Source: Gallionella sp. (GTDB lineage: Bacteria; Pseudomonadota; Gammaproteobacteria; Burkholderiales; Gallionellaceae). Taken from it: a stretch of 12,601 nt of DNA. The translations under genes were made by a program, and so were the position numbers. The notes beneath the pieces are model-generated. The model had not been told where the DNA came from. It made no database searches and saw only the letters and a program-made list of their open reading frames with translations. This document shows, piece by piece, positions 8,834 through 12,601 of the stretch (position 1 is the stretch's first letter; each line of letters begins with the position of its first letter). Location: NCBI GenBank assembly GCA_030690245.1, contig JAUYGW010000063.1, positions 1-12,601 of the forward strand, given 5' to 3'.

Positions 8834-10111
8834 TTACTCACCGGCTGCTGAAGCAGCGGTAGATAAACGCCGTATCGTCAATGCAGAGCGTTGCTCAATG
8901 AGACTGACGATTTGCTCGATTATCCGATTTTTGGAAAAGCCATGGTCAGGTGAGTTCCGGAGTTTCTGTGCGGCCATGGGTAACTGGTGAGCCAGTTCCA
9001 AAATACGCTTGCGGGTTTGCGCCACAGATAATCCGGCGGATGACGCAAATTGCTCCCAGTGAGGCATTTCCACTTCACTAAATTTGTATTTGCTGCCGAG
9101 CTTCATGGCCATTTTTGGAGTGAGGCTCGGGTACACCGCTGTTGATAAGACATCGTAGAGCGGGGCAAGCACAGAACCTTTGCTCGTAAACAGCAAGGAG
9201 AAGTTTTTGGCATGGGCATCGTGATTGCCGATTAGTGCGTTGAATATTACATTGTCGAGTAAGCGCAGGACGTGCGGTGCGCTGGGTCTGGTGACACGGC
9301 GAAGCAACGCAAAGCACTGGGCCAGATCGGGACCACCTTCATTCTGGTATTTCATTTCCGGCACAACACCAAGTGCCTGGCAGAAATCTTCCTGATGTAA
9401 CCGGATCGGACTGCCCGATGCGTCGTGTATTCTGTCATAGCGTTCAACCAATAAAAAACGATGATCACCGACGGAATAAACGAGCGAGCGTGCGGCCTTG
9501 AACTGCATCGCCTCGGCTAGCAATAGACAGAAGTGCTCGTTGGATACGCTATCCTCGACAGCGTGAATGGCTGGCTTCAGGATGTGAGAGCTGGGCGCGT
9601 TATTGCGCGGCAATCCGATTCGGTTGCCGTCAAAAACGACCGGCAACTTATCCTGTGCACCCGCCAGGGATAGACGCAATCCATCTTTGCCAGCCAACAT
9701 AGGGCGATGCGGCAATTCATCCAAAATTGCAATGAGCTCATCATCATTCAGCCAGTCGACTTCGCTGCTCATCGCGGGATGGGGTGGCGGGTGGCCGGGC
9801 TCCGTAAAGGTCACGGCGCCGGCACATTCGCCACCGATGTGATCGAGTAAGGCAAAGTCGTTCTGGCGGGAAATTTGAAACTGCTGCGCAATCAGGCGGC
9901 GCATTTGACCTTCCGGCAACAGCCCTGCAAAGAATGGGCGCGTTTCATGGTCGTCAAACGGTTCTGCCTGTAACGGTAGGGAGCACGACAGCGCAACTGA
10001 ATTGGTGCGCGTCAGCCATTCGTCGGCGTACCTGAAATTGAGCCTTCCCTCTACCAGGGACAAGGTGCCGATATGATTTTCAAACAGCCAGACCTCGAGT
10101 TCATGAGCCAT
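8834..10111 (-). CDS. hipA: HipA-family serine/threonine kinase toxin
   Basis: 425 aa, close to E. coli HipA (440 aa). An N-terminal HipA_N-like domain (about 1-100; LEVWLFENHIGTL, FFAGLLPEG) precedes the HipA_C kinase domain. Visible kinase elements are the Gly/Ser-rich loop SLAGAQDKLP at 148-157, where Ser148 aligns with the autophosphorylated Ser150 of E. coli HipA. The catalytic motif GNHDAHAKN (295-303) has Asp298 as probable base and Asn303 as metal ligand. The metal-binding Asp320 is in LAPLYDVLS. In characterised systems HipA phosphorylates glutamyl-tRNA synthetase (or other targets in homologues), causing growth arrest, and forms a DNA-binding complex with HipB. The ATG overlaps the end of hipB by 11 nt, indicating translational coupling. 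It appears intact. The target here is unknown, and it may be tuned to the downstream conflict gene. Confidence 0.93.
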   Translation of the reverse strand: MAHELEVWLFENHIGTLSLVEGRLNFRYADEWLTRTNSVALSCSLPLQAEPFDDHETRPFFAGLLPEGQMRRLIAQQFQISRQNDFALLDHIGGECAGAVTFTEPGHPPPHPAMSSEVDWLNDDELIAILDELPHRPMLAGKDGLRLSLAGAQDKLPVVFDGNRIGLPRNNAPSSHILKPAIHAVEDSVSNEHFCLLLAEAMQFKAARSLVYSVGDHRFLLVERYDRIHDASGSPIRLHQEDFCQALGVVPEMKYQNEGGPDLAQCFALLRRVTRPSAPHVLRLLDNVIFNALIGNHDAHAKNFSLLFTSKGSVLAPLYDVLSTAVYPSLTPKMAMKLGSKYKFSEVEMPHWEQFASSAGLSVAQTRKRILELAHQLPMAAQKLRNSPDHGFSKNRIIEQIVSLIEQRSALTIRRLSTAASAAGE

Positions 10112-10340
10112 GACTATTATCCCGCGCCGGGAGGCCGCTCAGGTTGATTTCGCCACCCAGTGCTGCGATGACACGCAATACATGCTCAAGACGCAGCGTA
10201 GGTTTGCCAGCCTCCAAATCCACAATGAAACGTACCCCTACTCCAGCCGCCAGTGCCAATTGAGCTTGGGTCAAACCCATTTGTTTACGGGCGGCGAGTA
10301 ATGAGACACCTAGTTGCTGTGTGGTGTGGATGCTAATCAT
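10101..10340 (-). CDS. hipB: HipB-type XRE-family antitoxin and repressor
   Basis: 79 aa, one Cro/C1-type helix-turn-helix (about residues 10-62), with the recognition segment around LTQAQLALAAGVGVRFIVDLEAG split as LTQAQLALAAG and VRFIVDLEAGKPT. Immediately upstream of hipA with an 11-nt overlap, it fits the usual HipB role: neutralising HipA and repressing the operon. The ATG at 10340 was preferred over an in-frame TTG at 10391, because the TTG lies upstream of the predicted transcription start (about 10373) and would add 17 non-conserved residues encoded by operator DNA. No strong Shine-Dalgarno is visible. Three palindromes upstream are its likely binding sites. Confidence 0.9.
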   Translation of the reverse strand: MISIHTTQQLGVSLLAARKQMGLTQAQLALAAGVGVRFIVDLEAGKPTLRLEHVLRVIAALGGEINLSGLPARDNSHGS

Positions 10341-10363
10341 GATTTTGCTTGTCAAGAAATCGG

Positions 10364-10381
10364 ATTTCCCGTTCGGGAAAT
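10364..10381. promoter_or_regulatory. Operator palindrome 1 (proximal) of the hipBA operon
   Basis: Perfect arms ATTTCCCG (10364-10371) and CGGGAAAT (10374-10381) around a TT centre. It overlaps the predicted -10 element and transcription start, so a bound HipB would block RNA polymerase. It is the longest of the three palindromes (8-bp arms). Binding by HipB is inferred from location and from the known autoregulation of hipBA. Confidence 0.75.
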
Positions 10382-10408
10382 TATTGCTCAAGACTGTGAA
10401 TTATGCAA
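10380..10408 (-). promoter_or_regulatory. Predicted sigma-70 promoter of hipB-hipA-primase/helicase
   Basis: On the minus strand a -10-like AATAAT (10385-10380; 5 of 6 to consensus) lies 17 nt after a weak -35-like TTGCAT (10408-10403). The predicted start of transcription, about 10373, is 33 nt before the hipB ATG and inside operator 1. The -35 match is poor, so this rests on the -10, the spacing and the overlap with the operator. Confidence 0.5.
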
Positions 10409-10415
10409 ATTTAAT

Positions 10416-10429
10416 TTCCCGTTCGGGAA
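10416..10429. promoter_or_regulatory. Operator palindrome 2 (middle)
   Basis: TTCCCG (10416-10421), centre TT, CGGGAA (10424-10429). Its core is identical to palindrome 1 and its centre is 50 nt away, just upstream of the -35. Inferred as a second binding site for HipB. Confidence 0.7.
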
Positions 10430-10463
10430 TATCGACGTAGAGAATGCGCAGACTTAATAAAAT

Positions 10464-10479
10464 ATTCCCGAACGGGAAT
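10464..10479. promoter_or_regulatory. Operator palindrome 3 (distal)
   Basis: ATTCCCG (10464-10470), centre AA, CGGGAAT (10473-10479). It has the same core as the other two but in reversed orientation, and its centre is 49 nt from palindrome 2. The regular spacing suggests cooperative or looped binding by HipB/HipA complexes. Confidence 0.65.
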
Positions 10480-10508
10480 CTTATTGCGATGCCACTTTTA
10501 GTCACTTT

Positions 10509-10581
10509 GGGAATCTATCAGTGGAAAAACAAACACTAGCCGTTCCGGAACCCAGACTCATCCAACCATTCCTGACGGCCA
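10509..10581. repeat. Right copy of the nested direct repeat bracketing the hipBA-primase/helicase cassette
   Basis: It matches 6357-6429 over about 73 nt, sharing blocks such as ATCAGTGGAAAA, AACACTAGCCGTTC, CTCATCCAACCAT and CGGCCAT, with substitutions and single-base indels between. It covers the last about 14 codons, the stop and 27 nt downstream of the 212-aa gene. Together the two copies enclose exactly the hipB-hipA-primase/helicase cassette. Confidence 0.8.
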
Positions 10582-11174
10582 TAGCTATAACCAGGGAATT
10601 CGCCATCCAGAGTGGCCACACTTTTAATAAGACGACGGGCAAGATCGACCAATGATCCGGCATCAATTTGGTCGCGCACCTCTAGCGGCACGCAAAGCTC
10701 CATGCCCAGCCCCCACGAATATGCCCTGACGGACATGGACGGACGTACTTCGAAATCGATTCCCTCGGTTTTTAGGCGTTTTTCAGTGGCCAGTAGCTGG
10801 TCATAGCGCTCCAGCCTAGCTTCAGACTGTGGCGGAGCTTGATAGCCGGCCACCTTCTTGCGGGATTTTCCGACTTTTTTCCAGATTTTCTGGCTAGGCT
10901 CATGACCTAATAGCTCTGAGAACTCTGACGGGACAGTTACCGTTGCCTCCCAAGCCTGATCGTCTATGGCATCGGCATAGGCCATTCTGGGATGAATCCA
11001 CCACACCATCACCCGCCGCCCATTCAGAATGAATCCGATGTCGTCCCACCAAGACAATTGGCGAGGGGTCTCATAGCTGTGCGGCAAATACAGGCCATTG
11101 GTCAGCCCCCATTGGCTGTGGCGATGATGCTGACGCATCAAGCGATAAAGGCGTTCGTGTCTGGGATTCTTCAT
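10536..11174 (-). CDS. Uncharacterised 212-aa protein of the island
   Basis: 212 aa, no signal peptide and no clear transmembrane segment. The N-terminus is basic and His-rich (RLMRQHHRHSQWG). An aromatic-rich region follows (LSWWDDIGFILNGRRVMVWWIHPRM, about residues 40-65), then a Lys-rich stretch (WKKVGKSRKKV) and a segment SVRAYSWGLGMELCVPLEVRD. I recognise no enzyme motif. The ATG is preceded by a weak GAAAG and by an in-frame stop upstream (in TCTGAAAG), so no longer start is possible. The 3' end is duplicated as a remnant beyond the primase-helicase gene. It lies 195 nt upstream of hipB in the same direction. Coding is supported by length, composition and conserved remnant frame; function unknown. 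Confidence 0.75.
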   Translation of the reverse strand: MKNPRHERLYRLMRQHHRHSQWGLTNGLYLPHSYETPRQLSWWDDIGFILNGRRVMVWWIHPRMAYADAIDDQAWEATVTVPSEFSELLGHEPSQKIWKKVGKSRKKVAGYQAPPQSEARLERYDQLLATEKRLKTEGIDFEVRPSMSVRAYSWGLGMELCVPLEVRDQIDAGSLVDLARRLIKSVATLDGEFPGYSYGRQEWLDESGFRNG

Positions 11175-11238
11175 GATCGGTAGCTTTCAGAGTAATGGGC
11201 AATCCTGCCAGATTCCTGCGGCCTTGTCCTTAAATGGC

Positions 11239-11530
11239 TCAGCCCCCTTCTTCGAAGACCGGAACACATGGTGGGCGCTCATTCGTCTTGATCCACCCGC
11301 ACACTTGATGCCACGCCTTTGCCGCGCCACTTTTCCGTTGGATCCAGCTGACCGCTTCCTCGGCACGACTGAGCCAATTTTTTCCGTAATCGGTTAGCTC
11401 TGTTTGGCTAACAGCCACGACTTCACGCAGATGTGCCACATATTGACGAAGCAGCGTGGCATCAGACCAAGCTTTGGCCTCTTTCAGCGCCCCATCAAGG
11501 CTTATCAAACACGCGAAGGGGCTGTCACAC
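11239..11530 (-). pseudogene. Probable 5'-truncated unknown gene (C-terminal fragment)
   Basis: A minus-strand frame runs from an ATG at 11613 to TGA at 11239 (124 aa). Its first about 28 residues are simply the complement of the recombinase remnant on the other strand, so they are not likely part of the original protein. The rest, from about ALKEAKAWSDATLLRQYV to VFEEGG, looks like a helical, soluble C-terminal portion of a larger protein. I do not recognise the family. It lies 64 nt upstream of the 212-aa gene in the same direction and may once have been its operon partner. The truncated frame could still be expressed; evidence for this is weak. Confidence 0.4.
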
Positions 11531-12351
11531 CATGCCTCCTCTCCGGGCTGCTGTTTGATCATAAAGGTCGAAAGTTCACCACCGGCGGCCAGGTCACCAA
11601 AAAAACAACTCACTACCGTTTTTATATTTGCTCACTCTCGACCTCTGCTACTGAAGGCAAGCCCCCCCGAAAACTTACGCCTGCCTGCAAACGATATAGA
11701 AGGAGTTGTCATAGATGCGCTTGTCAGCTTGCTCACTGACAGTAGCCGTATGGCGGAGTTGATATCGAGCGCAGATGAAAAAGTAGTTCAGCAACATCTA
11801 AATCGCGCCACCGCTCTGGCACAGCAGTTATCTGAAGGTCGTGCCCCGGAAAAGATCGATGCACTTCAATCACTGCTAGATCGGGTGTGAGTGTGCATCC
11901 TGATTACGTCGAAATCGGCGTCAAAAGTTTTTTGCAAAAATCATCAGCGACAGCAGATGCAACAAATCGATCCTCTGCGACTGTGATCACGGTGCCAATC
12001 AAACTCCGGCAACGTAGCAAGGCGTGGCGTCTTGTAGTTCAGCCCAAGCAGGATGCATTCTCGCAAGAGGCCGACCCCAAACTGGGAGCACTAATCTCGA
12101 AGGCTCATGACTGGTTGTCACGATTGACGTCAGGTCGATATGACGGTGTACAGGCGATTGCCACCGAGGAAAAGATGACCAGCTCATATGTCACCCGGGT
12201 CATCTATGTCGCGTACCTGGCACCGGATATATCCCTAAGAGTTCTCAAGGGGGATCACCCGCCTGATCTGACCGCAAAGAAGCTGCTGAGCTTGGTTCCC
12301 CTGCCCGACCGTTGGGAAGAGCAACGCCGGCTGCTAGGCATGCAAAACTGA
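11515..12351 (+). pseudogene. Large serine recombinase, C-terminal remnant with two frameshifts
   Basis: Pieces in two frames join into the C-terminal part of a large serine recombinase. Piece 1 (to about 11668) holds the recombinase beta-ribbon-like segment SLL-type LLSGLLFDHKGRKF followed by HYRFYICS. Piece 2 (about 11668-11887) holds LPANDIEGVVIDAL and a helical region to LQSLLDRV. Piece 3 (11887-12351) holds VHPDYVEIGV and the characteristic C-terminal module with YVTRVIYVAYLAPDI, PPDLTAKKLL and WEEQRRLLG. Frame 1 changes to frame 2 at a run of seven C (11665 region); six C would keep the frame. Frame 2 returns to frame 1 at a GTGTGAGTGTG stretch (11885-11895), where a TG duplication introduces a TGA. 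The resolvase catalytic domain with its nucleophile Ser is missing entirely, so the protein cannot recombine DNA. Sequencing error could explain the frameshifts but not the missing N-terminus. Confidence 0.8.
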
Positions 12352-12372
12352 GTCGTTCTACCCCGCGCTGTC

Positions 12373-12401
12373 ACAGCCCGCATAACGCGGGCTGTTTTTT
12401 T
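12373..12401 (+). terminator. Intrinsic terminator after the recombinase remnant
   Basis: Perfect 9-bp stem ACAGCCCGC (12373-12381) and GCGGGCTGT (12387-12395) with a 5-nt loop ATAAC, followed by a run of seven T (12395-12401). It sits 22 nt after the recombinase stop, so it is the natural end of that gene. Confidence 0.9.
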
Positions 12402-12489
12402 ATTCGATATGGCAATTTAGTGCCTCGCCAAACCCGTAATCCAGATTAGAAATTCGCTGAAAGTGGTAGCGGCGATCTAGCCAGCAGAG

Positions 12490-12601
12490 AAAGCCCAGCT
12501 ATACAGGCCATACAGCGGAAGAAATGCAAAAAACAGAGAGTGGTATGAAACACAAAAGCCCGCGGTTTGCGGGCTTTTGGCAGCTATTTTGTTGTTATAA
12601 A
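12490..12601. repeat. Right copy of the island-flanking direct repeat (runs to window end)
   Basis: Identical to 6062-6164 from 12499 to the last base, plus the matching octamer at 12490-12497. The repeat reaches the window edge, so its full length and what follows are unknown. The 88 bases before it (12402-12489) contain no gene. Confidence 0.97.
12554..12578 (+). terminator. Second copy of the bidirectional terminator
   Basis: The same 10-bp stem and GGTTT loop as at 6117-6141, carried by the direct repeat. If island insertion duplicated it, both island edges are insulated by the same terminator. Confidence 0.8.

Larger units (their letters stand above)
6053..12601. mobile_element. Accessory island bounded by a direct repeat, with a decayed serine recombinase
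   Basis: About 6.4 kb lies between two copies of a repeat of at least 103 bp. It contains hipB, hipA, a TOTE-type primase-helicase, an unknown protein and a broken large serine recombinase, most on the minus strand, opposite to the neighbouring core genes. Base composition appears less GC-rich and codon use less biased than in the left half. This is the usual picture of an acquired island inserted just after tex. Which enzyme inserted it is unclear, because serine recombinases normally leave only a very short shared core, not a repeat of this length. The right limit depends on sequence outside the window. Confidence 0.7.

Noticed and set aside
10341..10391. TTG-initiated longer hipB
   Set aside because: The start would lie upstream of the predicted transcription start and translate operator DNA; the ATG at 10340 fits antitoxin length.
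10364..10479. Three palindromes as a short CRISPR array
   Set aside because: The units are short operators, the third is inverted, no cas genes are near, and they sit on a promoter.
6053..12601. Outer repeat as ends of an insertion sequence or transposon
   Set aside because: The copies are direct, not inverted, no transposase is present between them, and no short target duplication is visible.

Overview
The window looks like chromosomal DNA of a betaproteobacterium, perhaps a Gallionella/Sideroxydans/Nitrosomonadales-type lineage. This is inferred from protein flavour (YcbZ-type Lon-like protease, Tex, UspA) and from GC-rich, strongly biased codon use in the left half. I could not confirm a species.

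Left half (1-6000): ordinary core-type genes, all on the + strand. After an imperfect palindromic repeat (20-83) come a Lon-like ATP-dependent protease with an Arg in place of the Walker A Lys (137-2560), a universal stress protein (2662-3111), a small acidic protein of unknown function (3136-3423), and the RNA-binding transcription accessory protein Tex (3654-5996). A strong bidirectional hairpin terminator follows tex.

Right half (about 6053-12601): an accessory island bounded by a long direct repeat. The 103 bases at 6062-6164 recur exactly at 12499-12601 and include the terminator; with a few flanking bases the match is 111 of 112. The repeat runs to the last base of the window, so its true right end is not visible. 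The island holds, on the minus strand, a 212-aa unknown protein and then the cassette hipB - hipA - primase/helicase. The last gene fuses an archaeo-eukaryotic-primase domain to a DECH-box SF2 helicase, the architecture of the TOTE conflict systems. hipB and hipA overlap by 11 nt and hipA and the primase-helicase are 17 nt apart, so all three probably share one transcript. Upstream of hipB are three near-identical palindromes spaced about 50 nt apart, the first overlapping a plausible promoter. They look like HipB operators, so the primase-helicase is probably under toxin-antitoxin autoregulation.

This cassette is itself bracketed by a second, diverged 73-nt direct repeat (6357-6429 and 10509-10581). 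It consists of the last codons and downstream region of the 212-aa gene, which suggests a nested acquisition or duplication. At the right end is the C-terminal part of a large serine recombinase on the + strand, lacking its catalytic domain and carrying two frameshifts. It abuts, head to head, an apparently 5'-truncated minus-strand gene. Both seem to have lost their 5' ends at about 11530, which suggests a deletion scar that stranded a once-mobile island. A clean terminator follows the recombinase remnant.
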